Shown here: positions 1-12,963 of the stretch, in pieces
Numbering within the stretch: the first letter of the stretch is position 1
Layout of the letters: each line of letters opens with the position of its first letter
Assembly (NCBI RefSeq): GCF_014678725.1
Contig: NZ_CP061497.1
Location: forward strand, 992,001-1,056,000
DNA: 64,000 bases
Source: Thermomonas sp. XSG
GTDB taxonomy: Bacteria; Pseudomonadota; Gammaproteobacteria; Xanthomonadales; Xanthomonadaceae
Direction of reading: 5' to 3'
Notes under the pieces: generated by a model
Database searches by the model: none
The model's input: only the letters and a program-made list of their open reading frames with translations
Told to the model about the DNA's origin: nothing
Translations under genes and position numbers: made by a program

Positions 1-1
1 C

Positions 2-694
2 ATCCCCGTTGTTGATCGCAGCGGTGCTTCGCTGGGCACGTTCCCGGTGCGGCGGATCTACTGCGTGGGCCGCAACTTCGCCGACCACGCCCGCGAAATG
101 GGCGCAACAGCCCCGGCTTCGAAGGCCGAACGCGGTACGCCGGTGTTCTTCATGAAGCCCGCCGACGCGATCGTCGTTGATGGCATCGTCCCCTATCCGC
201 CCGGGACCTCCGACCTGCACCACGAGGTCGAACTGGTGGTGGCGCTGGGCGCCGATGCGCCGGCCGGCGAGCTCGCGGTCGCTGCCGCGTCGTCGCTGGT
301 ATTCGGCTACGGCGTCGGCCTGGACCTGACCCGCCGCGACCTGCAAGCCGCCGCCAAGGCCAAGGGCCTGCCCTGGGATACCGGCAAGGGCTTCGATCAT
401 TCCGCCCCGGTCAGCACGCTGCTGCCGGCAGGCGAACTTGGCGCACTGGACGCGCTGCCGATCACGCTGGAGATCAACGGCCAGCGTCGCCAGGCTTCCA
501 CGCTGGACCAGCTGATCTGGGACGTACCCGAGATCCTGCATGAACTGTCGAAGCTGTACGCGCTGCGCGCCGGCGACCTGGTGTTCATGGGCACCCCCGC
601 CGGCGTAGCTGCGCTGCAACCGGGCGACCGCTTCGATGCCCGCATCAGCGATGCGCTGCAGCTGCAGGGTCACATCGCGCCGTCGAACGGTTAA
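2..694 (+). CDS. Fumarylacetoacetate hydrolase family protein (5' end outside window)
   Basis: This belongs to the FAH/MhpD fold family of metal-dependent C-C bond hydrolases, isomerases and decarboxylases. The reading frame is open back to the first bases of the window, and the upstream codons encode a sensible stretch ([16 protein letters not shown]) running into the family motif [18 protein letters not shown]. The GTG at 47 is therefore probably an internal valine and the gene starts before the window. Family signatures that can be seen are the metal-binding [11 protein letters not shown], the [14 protein letters not shown] block, the KGFDHSAP segment and the C-terminal [12 protein letters not shown]. 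The exact substrate cannot be told; fumarylpyruvate-type or acylpyruvate hydrolysis is possible. Confidence 0.85.
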   Translation: MPVVDRSGASLGTFPVRRIYCVGRNFADHAREMGATAPASKAERGTPVFFMKPADAIVVDGIVPYPPGTSDLHHEVELVVALGADAPAGELAVAAASSLVFGYGVGLDLTRRDLQAAAKAKGLPWDTGKGFDHSAPVSTLLPAGELGALDALPITLEINGQRRQASTLDQLIWDVPEILHELSKLYALRAGDLVFMGTPAGVAALQPGDRFDARISDALQLQGHIAPSNG

Positions 695-728
695 TCTTCG
701 GCTTCACGCCAGCAGTGGAGAACAGCCG

Positions 729-1142
729 ATGGGAATGATGACCGAGTTCCGTGAGTTCGCGATGCGCGGCAACGTGATCGACCTCGCCGTCGGCGTGGTG
801 ATCGGCGGTGCGTTCGGCAAGATCGTCTCCGCACTGGTGGACAAGGTGATCATGCCGCCGATCGGGCTGCTGATCGGCGGCGTCGACTTCTCGAAACTGG
901 CGATCACCCTGAAGTCGGCGACGGTGGACGCGGCCGGCAAGGAAGTGCCGGCGGTGGTGCTGGCCTACGGCGAGTTCATCAACGCGCTGATCCAGTTCAT
1001 CATCGTGGCCTTCGCCATCTTCATGGTGGTCAAGGCGATCAACCGCCTGCACAGGAAGCCCGCCGAAGCCCCCGCCGCGCCCGCTGCGCCGACGGAAGAG
1101 GTGCTGCTGCTGCGCGAGATCCGCGATTCACTGCGGAAGTGA
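729..1142 (+). CDS. mscL: Large-conductance mechanosensitive channel MscL
   Basis: This inner-membrane homopentameric channel opens under extreme membrane tension to release solutes on hypo-osmotic shock. The 137-residue product matches the usual length. It begins [20 protein letters not shown], followed by a first membrane helix ([13 protein letters not shown]), a periplasmic loop with GGVDF, a second helix ([19 protein letters not shown]) and the charged C-terminal bundle ending [11 protein letters not shown]-like ([14 protein letters not shown]). The frame is open further upstream, but ATG 729 is chosen because it gives the conserved N terminus and has a GGAG-type ribosome binding site about ten bases before it. 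A hairpin terminator follows. Confidence 0.96.
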   Translation: MGMMTEFREFAMRGNVIDLAVGVVIGGAFGKIVSALVDKVIMPPIGLLIGGVDFSKLAITLKSATVDAAGKEVPAVVLAYGEFINALIQFIIVAFAIFMVVKAINRLHRKPAEAPAAPAAPTEEVLLLREIRDSLRK

Positions 1143-1165
1143 CACTTCCGGCACGGTTGCCACGC

Positions 1166-1198
1166 AAGCCCCGGGCCTAGACTCGGGGCTTTCCGTTT
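1166..1198 (+). terminator. Probable intrinsic terminator after mscL
   Basis: A perfect 8-bp stem, AAGCCCCG (1166-1173) pairing with CGGGGCTT (1184-1191), has a 10-base loop and is followed by TCCGTTTG. It lies just downstream of the mscL stop and immediately before the ribosome binding site of the peptidase gene. The trailing U run is short, so termination may be partial. Confidence 0.6.
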
Positions 1199-1211
1199 GC
1201 GGAGCCCGCCG

Positions 1212-2609
1212 ATGCGCACCACCCTGCTTGCCGCCACCCTCGCCCTGCTGATTGCCGCCCCGCTGCAGGCGGCGCAGCCGACCCGCATCGATGCCAAGGC
1301 GCTGGCGCAGGCCGCCAACCTGCGCGACGCGGTGCTGCAGGACACCACCGCCTGGCAGGTCACCGAGTCGCTGACCACCGAGGTAGGCCCGCGCCTGGCC
1401 GGCAGCGAAGCCGATGCGCGCGCGGTGGAATGGGCCAGGGCGAAGTTCAAGGCGCTGGGTTACGACAAGGTGTGGACCGAACCGGTGACGTTCCCGAAGT
1501 GGGTGCGCCGCAGCGAGGCCGCGCAGGTGCTGGGCGCGCACGCGCAGCCGCTGCGCGTGGCCGCACTGGGCGGCAGCGCCGGCGGCACGGTGGAAGCCGA
1601 AGTGGTGCGTTTTGCCGATCTGGCCGCGCTGGAGGCGGTGCCGGACGGCTCGCTGGCCGGCAGGATCGCTTTCGTCGACTACCAGATGCAGCGGCGACAG
1701 GACGGCGGCGACTACCGCAACGGCGGCGGCATCCGCGGACGCGGGCCGTCGCTGGCGATCCGCAAGGGCGCGGCCGGCTTCCTGATGCGCTCGGCCGGTA
1801 CCGACACCTCGCGCGCGCCGCATACCGGCAACACCCGCTACGAGCCGGGTCTCACCCCGATCCCCGCCGCCGCCCTGTCCACCATCGACGCCGCCCAGCT
1901 GGCGCGGCTGGTGGCGCTGGGTCCCACCCGCGTGCGGCTGGCGCTGGACTGCGGCTGGGACGGCGAATACACCTCGCAGAATGTCATTGGCGAGATCACC
2001 GGCAGCAGGCGCCCGCAGGAAGTCGTGCTGATCGGCGGGCATCTGGATTCCTGGGACTACGGCACCGGCGCGATCGACGATGCCGCCGGCATCGGCATCA
2101 CCATGGCGGTGGGCGCACTGCTCAAGCCGATGCGGCCGGCGCGCACGATCCGCGTGGTCGCCTTCGCCAACGAGGAACAGGGCCTGTGGGGCGGCCGTGC
2201 CTATGCGGACAAACACGCCGGCGACGTCGCCAACCATGTAATCGCGATGGAAAGTGATTTCGGCGCCGGCCGCATCTACGGCTTCGACGCCAGCGCACGC
2301 GACCTGCAGCCGGCAGCGCTGGCGCAGATTCAGCAGGTGCTGGCGCCGCTGGGCATCGAGTGGATGCCGGGCAAGGGCGATCCGGAGTCCGACATCGGCC
2401 CGATGACCCAGCGCGGCATGGCCTGGGCCTGGCTGGGCCACGATGGCAGCGGCTACTTCGACCTGCACCACAACGCCGAGGACACCCTCGACAAGATCGA
2501 CCCGAAGGACCTGGCGCAGAACACGGCGGCCTACGCGGTGTTCACTTGGCTGGCCGCGCAGGCGGAGGGCGACTTCGGCAGCACCCCCGCGGCGGCGGGC
2601 AGGGATTGA
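1212..2609 (+). CDS. Secreted M28-family zinc metallopeptidase with PA domain
   Basis: This is predicted to be an exported di-zinc aminopeptidase or carboxypeptidase (carboxypeptidase Q-like). A signal peptide at residues 1-20 (MRTTLLAATLALLIAAPLQA) is followed by a protease-associated domain and then the M28 catalytic domain. Metal ligands can be seen in order: the GGHLDSWDYG motif (His about residue 277), AIDDAAG, FANEEQG (catalytic Glu pair), ESDFGAG and HHNAEDTLDKI. ATG 1212 is preferred over the in-frame TTG at 1197, because a GGAG ribosome binding site at 1201-1204 sits between the two and the signal peptide begins at 1212. Peptide preference cannot be assigned from sequence. Confidence 0.9.
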   Translation: MRTTLLAATLALLIAAPLQAAQPTRIDAKALAQAANLRDAVLQDTTAWQVTESLTTEVGPRLAGSEADARAVEWARAKFKALGYDKVWTEPVTFPKWVRRSEAAQVLGAHAQPLRVAALGGSAGGTVEAEVVRFADLAALEAVPDGSLAGRIAFVDYQMQRRQDGGDYRNGGGIRGRGPSLAIRKGAAGFLMRSAGTDTSRAPHTGNTRYEPGLTPIPAAALSTIDAAQLARLVALGPTRVRLALDCGWDGEYTSQNVIGEITGSRRPQEVVLIGGHLDSWDYGTGAIDDAAGIGITMAVGALLKPMRPARTIRVVAFANEEQGLWGGRAYADKHAGDVANHVIAMESDFGAGRIYGFDASARDLQPAALAQIQQVLAPLGIEWMPGKGDPESDIGPMTQRGMAWAWLGHDGSGYFDLHHNAEDTLDKIDPKDLAQNTAAYAVFTWLAAQAEGDFGSTPAAAGRD

Positions 2610-2629
2610 TCCGCTTGCGATCCACCCAC

Positions 2630-2661
2630 GAAAAAAGGCGGCCGGCGGCCGCCTTTTTCTT
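2630..2661. terminator. Bidirectional intrinsic terminator between the M28 peptidase and aceE
   Basis: GAAAAAAGGCGGCC at 2630 onward pairs with GGCCGCCTTTTTC. The result is a long GC-rich stem with an A run on one side and a T run on the other, so it can end transcripts from both convergent genes. Confidence 0.8.
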
Positions 2662-2704
2662 TCCTGGGCTCCCGCCGGTGCGCGGCGGGAGGTCCGTCCG
2701 GCGA

Positions 2705-5395
<2,691 letters not shown>

Positions 5396-5434
5396 CGCGC
5401 GCGCTCCATCGGCCGGTCAGTCGTCGAAAGGCCG

Positions 5435-5520
5435 AGTCTAGCAAGCGCGGGGCGCCGGGTGATGCTGCAATGCAGCTCAAATCACTTTTTACCCGGGTAT
5501 TTCAAAATTACCCCCACTTT
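5435..5520 (-). promoter_or_regulatory. Candidate promoter/operator region upstream of aceE
   Basis: The 249-base gap between maeB and aceE contains an unusually AT-rich island (about 5475-5515) in otherwise very GC-rich DNA. It carries a perfect 10-bp palindrome, TACCCGGGTA, at 5490-5499 and a TTGAAA hexamer on the minus strand. Closer to aceE, TAGACT (minus strand, 5435-5440) could serve as a -10 element. No PdhR-type ATTGGT-N3-ACCAAT site is seen. Assignment as a promoter is inference from composition and position only. Confidence 0.3.
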
Positions 5521-5644
5521 CCAGCCGCGACAGTTCCGCCATCCGTGCGCCGCGTCACCTGGCGATGGTCGATGCCCGCACGCCGACGTGCCCCGGCGCG
5601 GCGCGTCGGGGCACGGAAGGCCCGGTTGGAAACCGCGCGGCGGC

Positions 5645-7945
<2,301 letters not shown>

Positions 7946-8032
7946 CGAAGCGCATTCCATGGTGCGGATGGTGGATGATAACGGCTTCATGCCGGCCGGT
8001 TCCGCCACCGGCGCCGCCGGAGACTCCGCAAC

Positions 8033-9229
8033 ATGCTGCAACTCGATGCCGTGCAGACGCTGGCGCTGGCCGGGCTCGCCCTGTTCCTGGGCTACGGCTT
8101 GTGCCGGGTGATCCCGGTGCTGGGCCGCTACAACCTGCCGCCGCCGGTGATCGGCGGATTGGTGTTTGCCGTGGCCGCGTGGATCGCGCACGCGCGCGGC
8201 GCGACCCTGTTCACCCTCGATACGGGCCTGCAAAGCCCGCTGATGATCGCGTTCTTCACCACCATCGGCTTCAACGCCAGCGTCTGGCTGCTGCGGATCA
8301 GCGGCCGCCAGGTGATGCTGTTCCTGCTGCTGGCCACCGTGTTCGCGGTGGCGCAGAACCTGCTGGGCATGGCGGTGGCGACCGGCTTCGGCCTGCATCC
8401 GCTGTTCGGCGTGCTGGCCGGCTCGACCACCCTGACCGGCGGCCCGGCCACCGGACTGGCGTTCGCGCCACTGTTCGAGCGCGCCGGCGTGGCCGGAGCG
8501 GAATCGATCGCGGTGGCCTCGGCGATGGCGGGAATCGTCTGTGGCGGGCTGATCGGCGGGCCGGTGGCCACGCTGCTGATCCGCCGCTTCGCCCTGACCT
8601 CGATCCGCCCCGACGACCACCGCGCCCCGGCCGATTCGGCCGCCCTGCCCGCCGCCAGCGAGGCCGAGCGCGAGTACAGCGCGCTCAAGAGCATCGTGGT
8701 GATCCTGGTGGCGATGTGGCTGGGCGCCTGGGTGGGCAAGGCAATCTCCGCCACCGGCATCACCCTGCCGGCCTACGTCGGCGCGATGCTGGTCGGGGCA
8801 GTGGTGCGCAACATCGACGACCGCACCCGCCTGATCGGGCTGTCGGTGCCGACCACCGAACTGATCGGCAACGTCTGCCTCTCGCTGTTCCTGGCAGTGG
8901 CGCTGATGAACCTCAAGCTGTGGGAGCTGGCCGGGTTGGCGCTGCCGCTGCTGGTCAACCTGGGCCTGCAGGCGCTGCTGGTGACCGCGTTCTGCGCGGT
9001 CGTGTTCCGCGCGATGGGCCGCGACTATGACGCCGCGGTGATGGGCGGCGGCTTCATCGGCTTCATGCTGGGCACCACCGCCAACGCGATGGCGGTGATG
9101 CGCACGCTGGTGGAGCGTTACGGCGCCGCGCCGCGCGCGTTCCTGGTGGCGCCGCTGGTCGGTGCGTTCTTCATCGACTTCACCAACGCGCTGATCATCA
9201 CCGGCTTCATCAACCTGTGGCCGCATTGA
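8033..9229 (+). CDS. gltS: Sodium/glutamate symporter GltS
   Basis: This inner-membrane Na+-coupled glutamate transporter of the ESS family has 398 residues (typical about 400). Repeated hydrophobic helices and two inverted halves can be seen, with conserved loop segments NLPPPVIGG near the N terminus and TTLTGGPATGLAFAP around residue 130, which correspond to the re-entrant substrate/Na+ loops. A second re-entrant-like GGGFIGFMLGTTANAMAVM segment is near residue 345. The stop codon overlaps the start of the downstream FAD oxidoreductase by one base (TGATG), so the pair is probably translated together. Divergent from maeB, with 87 bases between them. Confidence 0.93.
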   Translation: MLQLDAVQTLALAGLALFLGYGLCRVIPVLGRYNLPPPVIGGLVFAVAAWIAHARGATLFTLDTGLQSPLMIAFFTTIGFNASVWLLRISGRQVMLFLLLATVFAVAQNLLGMAVATGFGLHPLFGVLAGSTTLTGGPATGLAFAPLFERAGVAGAESIAVASAMAGIVCGGLIGGPVATLLIRRFALTSIRPDDHRAPADSAALPAASEAEREYSALKSIVVILVAMWLGAWVGKAISATGITLPAYVGAMLVGAVVRNIDDRTRLIGLSVPTTELIGNVCLSLFLAVALMNLKLWELAGLALPLLVNLGLQALLVTAFCAVVFRAMGRDYDAAVMGGGFIGFMLGTTANAMAVMRTLVERYGAAPRAFLVAPLVGAFFIDFTNALIITGFINLWPH

Positions 9230-10452
9230 TGCACGCGGGCAACGATGCCGATGTAGCCGTGGTCGGCGCCGGCGTGGTCGGCCTGGCCACCGCCTGGGCG
9301 CTGGCCCGCCGCGGCCTGCGGGTGCTGCTGCTCGACCGCGCGGACGGCCCTGCGCTGGGCGCCTCGTTCGCCAACGGCGCCCAGCTCAGTTACGCCTATA
9401 CCGACGCGATGGCCGGCCCGGCGCTGTGGAAGCAGCTGCCCGGCATGCTGGCCGGCGGCGACGCCGCCTTCCGCGTGCGCCCCTCGCTGGACCCGCATTT
9501 CTGGGCCTGGGGCCTGGCCTTCCTGCGCAACGCCACCGCCGCGCGCCTGCAGCGCAACACGCTGGCGACGCTGGCACTGGCGCTGGAATCGAAGGCGGCG
9601 ATGGACGCGCTGCTGGCGCGCCACCCGATCGACTTCCAGCACCGCGTGGCCGGCAAGCTGCACGTATATTACGACGCCGCCGCGCTGCCGAAGGCACGGG
9701 CGATGATCGACGCGAAGCGGCCATTCGGCGTGCGCCAGCAGCTGCTCACGCCCGCGGAGGCGATCGCCGCCGAACCCGCGCTTGCCGGCACACGCGGGAT
9801 GGTCGGCGCCGTGCATTCGCCCGACGAGGAAGCCGGCGATCCATGGCGGTTCTGCACCGGCCTCCTTCAGATCCTGCAGGCGCAGTACGGCATGCAGGCA
9901 CGCTTCGGCTTCGACCTGCGGCGCGCGCAACGCGACGGCACGCACTGGCGCCTGCACGCGGCCAGCGGCGACAGCGTGCGGGTCGGCAAAGTCGCGGTCT
10001 GCACCGGTATCGACAGCCACGCGCTGCTGCGGACGCTGGGCCTGGCCTCGCCGCTGATGGCGATCAAGGGCTATTCGTTCACCGCCCCCTGCGGCACCCA
10101 CGCACCGGTGGCCAGCATCACCGACACTGCGCGCAAGCTGGTGTTCTGCCGGCTGGGCGAGCGCATCCGGGTGGCGGGACTGGCGGATCTCAACCACTGG
10201 GATCCGAAGCCCGACCCGACGCGCATGCAGCAGCTGGTCGCGATGGCCCGCGACTCGCTGCCGGAGGGCGCCGACTACGACGCCATCGAACATCGCTGGG
10301 CCGGCCTGCGCCCGGCCACACCGCCATCCAGCCCGGTCATCCGCCAGCCATGCGACGGCCTGGTGCTGAACATCGGCCACGGCATGCTCGGCTGGACGCT
10401 GGCGATGGGCAGTGGCGAGCGCGCCGCGAACCTGCTGCTGGACGCAGCCTAG
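9229..10452 (+). CDS. DadA-like FAD-dependent D-amino-acid dehydrogenase
   Basis: This belongs to the DAO/DadA family of FAD enzymes that oxidatively deaminate D-amino acids and pass electrons to the respiratory chain. The N-terminal dinucleotide-binding motif VVGAGVVGLATAWALARRG lies at about residues 11-29, followed by the typical SFANGAQLSYAY segment and the C-terminal GLRPATPPSSPVI and NIGHGMLGWTLAMGSG FAD-contact blocks. The 407-residue length is near DadA (about 430). ATG 9229 overlaps the gltS stop and is preferred over GTG 9217. Coupling to gltS hints at D-glutamate or another imported D-amino acid as substrate; that is inference. Confidence 0.88.
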   Translation: MHAGNDADVAVVGAGVVGLATAWALARRGLRVLLLDRADGPALGASFANGAQLSYAYTDAMAGPALWKQLPGMLAGGDAAFRVRPSLDPHFWAWGLAFLRNATAARLQRNTLATLALALESKAAMDALLARHPIDFQHRVAGKLHVYYDAAALPKARAMIDAKRPFGVRQQLLTPAEAIAAEPALAGTRGMVGAVHSPDEEAGDPWRFCTGLLQILQAQYGMQARFGFDLRRAQRDGTHWRLHAASGDSVRVGKVAVCTGIDSHALLRTLGLASPLMAIKGYSFTAPCGTHAPVASITDTARKLVFCRLGERIRVAGLADLNHWDPKPDPTRMQQLVAMARDSLPEGADYDAIEHRWAGLRPATPPSSPVIRQPCDGLVLNIGHGMLGWTLAMGSGERAANLLLDAA

Positions 10453-11705
10453 AGATCGACCACGCTTTCGGCCGAGACCACCTGCTCCAGCCGGATCCGG
10501 TTGGCGAACAGCGAGAACGCCAACGTCCCGGCCAAGCCGTTGGCGCGCGCCACCCACGGCGGCAGCCAGCGCGGTTCGCGCAGGTCGCCGCTTTCGAACA
10601 GCGGCTCGAAGCGCTGCACGTCGGCCAGTGTCATCTTGCCGGCGAACAGCAGCCGGCACAGCCGCAGCTTGCGGTGCTTGAGGGCCCAGCGGAAGAAGGT
10701 GTGCACGCCCAGCAGGCCGCGCAGGTACACGGTGTCCTTGGTGAACGCCTGCCCGCCAGACGTAGGCACGCCGCGGAACACGCGCTGCGCCGAGGTGAAG
10801 CTCTCCACTTCGGTCTGGCCGGACTCGAGGAAGTAGCGGAATACCTGCAGGAAGTCCGCGCCCTCCAGCGCCATCGCCACCGCCTCGATACGCAGGCTGA
10901 CCCGCTTCATCCGTTCGATGTCGATGCTGCCGGTGATCTGCTCGGCGAACACCGCCAGCCCTTCCTGGGTGGCGGTGACCCGCGGCGATGACAGTGCCAG
11001 GCTGGGCAGGATCTCCTGCTGCCGACCATTGAGCGCGGTCAGCGAATGCACGAAGGCCTCGTGCTGCAGCAGCTGCTGCAGGTCGTAGTCGGAGAACGCG
11101 GCGCCCGAGCGCAGGCGGATGCGGGTGGCGCCGGCGGCGGCCTTGGCGATCAGCTCTGGATCAAGCTCGACGTCGATGACGCGGCTGTCGAAGAAGTCGT
11201 CCAGCTCGGACTGCAGCCGCAGCGCCAGCGCCGTGGCGGAAATCTCCACCTGTTCCGCCGGCGCGATCAGCTCGCGGTCGAAATCGTCCGCCACGCGCAG
11301 GAAGTGGTTGGCCGCCTCGCGGGTGGTGATGCCGCCCGGCAGCGCCTGGTCGGGGGTGCCAAACAGCGCGATCGACAGGTCGGTCACCTGCGCACTGCCG
11401 AGATGCTCCAGCAGCTCGGCGGCCAGCACCCAGCCCTGCGCGGATTCGACCAGATACTGCCCGAGCGGATGAGTAGGGTCGGCAGCGGCGGTGACCGCGG
11501 CCAGCTCGCGGCGCGCGTCGGAAAAATCGTGCTTCGGGTACTGGTAGTCCGGCAGCCGCGGGTTGCCGCGCGCCCAGCCGGCCAGGAAGGCCTGCTGCTC
11601 GCTGGCCGGCCAGCTGGCCAGGCTGAGCAGGCGGATGGGCCTGGCCGCGCGCGCCATGCGCGCGTCGAGCGCGGCATGGTGGGCGATGGCGTCAGTGCCG
11701 GCCAT
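10449..11705 (-). CDS. QEGLA-motif metalloprotein of the DUF1704/MATCAP-like family
   Basis: A 418-residue protein of the family often annotated 'flavohemoglobin expression-modulating QEGLA motif protein' (DUF1704). The putative zinc site is visible: HEAFVH at residues 215-220 (HExxxH) and QEGLA at 247-251, whose glutamate is the likely third ligand. Eukaryotic MATCAP tyrosine carboxypeptidases share this arrangement, so peptidase activity is plausible, but the bacterial substrate is unknown. The start at 11705 (MAGTDAIAHHAALDA) overlaps the 3' end of rsgA by 14 bases, implying translational coupling. The 32 in-frame upstream codons are antisense-like rsgA sequence and are excluded. Its stop shares CTAG with the convergent DadA-like gene. 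Confidence 0.85.
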   Translation of the reverse strand: MAGTDAIAHHAALDARMARAARPIRLLSLASWPASEQQAFLAGWARGNPRLPDYQYPKHDFSDARRELAAVTAAADPTHPLGQYLVESAQGWVLAAELLEHLGSAQVTDLSIALFGTPDQALPGGITTREAANHFLRVADDFDRELIAPAEQVEISATALALRLQSELDDFFDSRVIDVELDPELIAKAAAGATRIRLRSGAAFSDYDLQQLLQHEAFVHSLTALNGRQQEILPSLALSSPRVTATQEGLAVFAEQITGSIDIERMKRVSLRIEAVAMALEGADFLQVFRYFLESGQTEVESFTSAQRVFRGVPTSGGQAFTKDTVYLRGLLGVHTFFRWALKHRKLRLCRLLFAGKMTLADVQRFEPLFESGDLREPRWLPPWVARANGLAGTLAFSLFANRIRLEQVVSAESVVDL

Positions 11706-12825
11706 GTTTCTCGTCGAATCTCTTGTATTGCGCCTTGGTCTTGCCCAGCACCTTGGCGTCCGCCTTCTGCGCCAGCCGGGTGGCGAGCCGGTTGGCCGCA
11801 CCCGCCACTTCGTCCGACAGCTTGAGGAAATTGGCTACGCGTTCACCATCCAGCTCGCCGCTTTCCACCGCCGCGCGCACCGCGCAGCCGGGTTCCTTCG
11901 CATGCTTGCAGTCACGGAAGCGGCACTGTTCCGCCAGCGCTTCGACGTCGGCGAAGCTTTCCGCAACATCCTCTTCACCGGTGGGCTTGAGTTCGCGCAT
12001 GCCCGGGGTGTCGATCAGGCAGGCACCGCCGGGCAGCGCCAGCAGCGCGCGATGGGTGGTGGTGTGGCGCCCGCGGGCGTCGCTTTCGCGCACCGCGCCG
12101 GTCTTCATCTTCTCGATGCCAAGCAGGGTGTTGGTCAGGGTCGACTTGCCCGCGCCCGAACTGCCCACCAGCACCACGCTGCAGCCCGCGCCCAGCCACG
12201 GCGCCAGCGCGGCGGCGGCGGCCGGGTCTTTGGCGTTCAGCGCCAGCACCGGCACGTCCAGCGCGCGCAGCGCGCGCAGCGCGGCCCCGACGTCGGCGTC
12301 ATCCCGGTCGGATTTCGTGAGCACGACGACCGGCTGCACGCCGCTGCCGGCCACCAGCAGCAGGTAGCGTTCGATCCGGCGCGGGTTGAAGTCGGCATCC
12401 AGTCCGCAGACCACGAACACCGTGTCGATGTTGGCGGCGATCACCTGCTGGCGGTAGTGCTCGCCGGCGGCGCCGCGCTTGATTGCGGAAAAGCGCGGCA
12501 GCAGGGCGACGATCCGCAGCGACTTCGGCGCCTCGCCTTCCACCAGCACCCAGTCGCCCACCGCCGGCCGCGCCTCGGGATTGATCTCGCCCTTGCGGTA
12601 GCTGCCCGCGCGCTGCCATTCCGGCAGCGATTCGGCCGGATCGGCCTGGTCGATGGCTTCGGCCAGGCGGTAGCCGCTGCGGTGCTGCTCCACGATCCGC
12701 GCCGGCCGCGCGGCCGGATGCGCCGCCAGCAGCGCCGCCCAGCCCGGATCCAGCGCCTGCGGCGTCCAGCGCCAGCCAATCGCGGAAAGCGCAGGGAGCG
12801 CGGCAGGCGCGGCGGACAGGCTCAT
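11692..12825 (-). CDS. rsgA: Ribosome small-subunit-dependent GTPase RsgA (YjeQ)
   Basis: This late 30S assembly factor checks decoding-centre maturation and releases RbfA. The circularly permuted GTPase order that defines the family is visible: G4 (LTKSD), then G1 P-loop GSSGAGKST, switch region RGRHTTTHR, and G3 DTPGM. An OB-fold precedes it, with VGDWVLVE, and a C-terminal zinc knuckle follows (CRFRDCKHAKEPGC). The 377-residue length is slightly above average because of an N-terminal extension of about 40 residues. The downstream QEGLA gene starts inside its last codons. Confidence 0.96.
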   Translation of the reverse strand: MSLSAAPAALPALSAIGWRWTPQALDPGWAALLAAHPAARPARIVEQHRSGYRLAEAIDQADPAESLPEWQRAGSYRKGEINPEARPAVGDWVLVEGEAPKSLRIVALLPRFSAIKRGAAGEHYRQQVIAANIDTVFVVCGLDADFNPRRIERYLLLVAGSGVQPVVVLTKSDRDDADVGAALRALRALDVPVLALNAKDPAAAAALAPWLGAGCSVVLVGSSGAGKSTLTNTLLGIEKMKTGAVRESDARGRHTTTHRALLALPGGACLIDTPGMRELKPTGEEDVAESFADVEALAEQCRFRDCKHAKEPGCAVRAAVESGELDGERVANFLKLSDEVAGAANRLATRLAQKADAKVLGKTKAQYKRFDEKHGRH

Positions 12826-12963
12826 TTGCGGCAGTTTTCATTCATGCGGCGGATTCTAGCCCTGCCGGGAAGCCGCCATGCGGTGCGCCGCCCGGCCGGG
12901 CAGGCCGCGGCGGCGCGCCATTTTCCGCTAGGCTTTGCTTCCCCCCTCCCCGCGCCCACGCCG

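Noticed and set aside
7946-9226. N-terminal extension of maeB reaching 9226
   Set aside because: The extra 427 codons are antisense to gltS. The malic enzyme homology begins at MSDTSASDDLKQ (7945).
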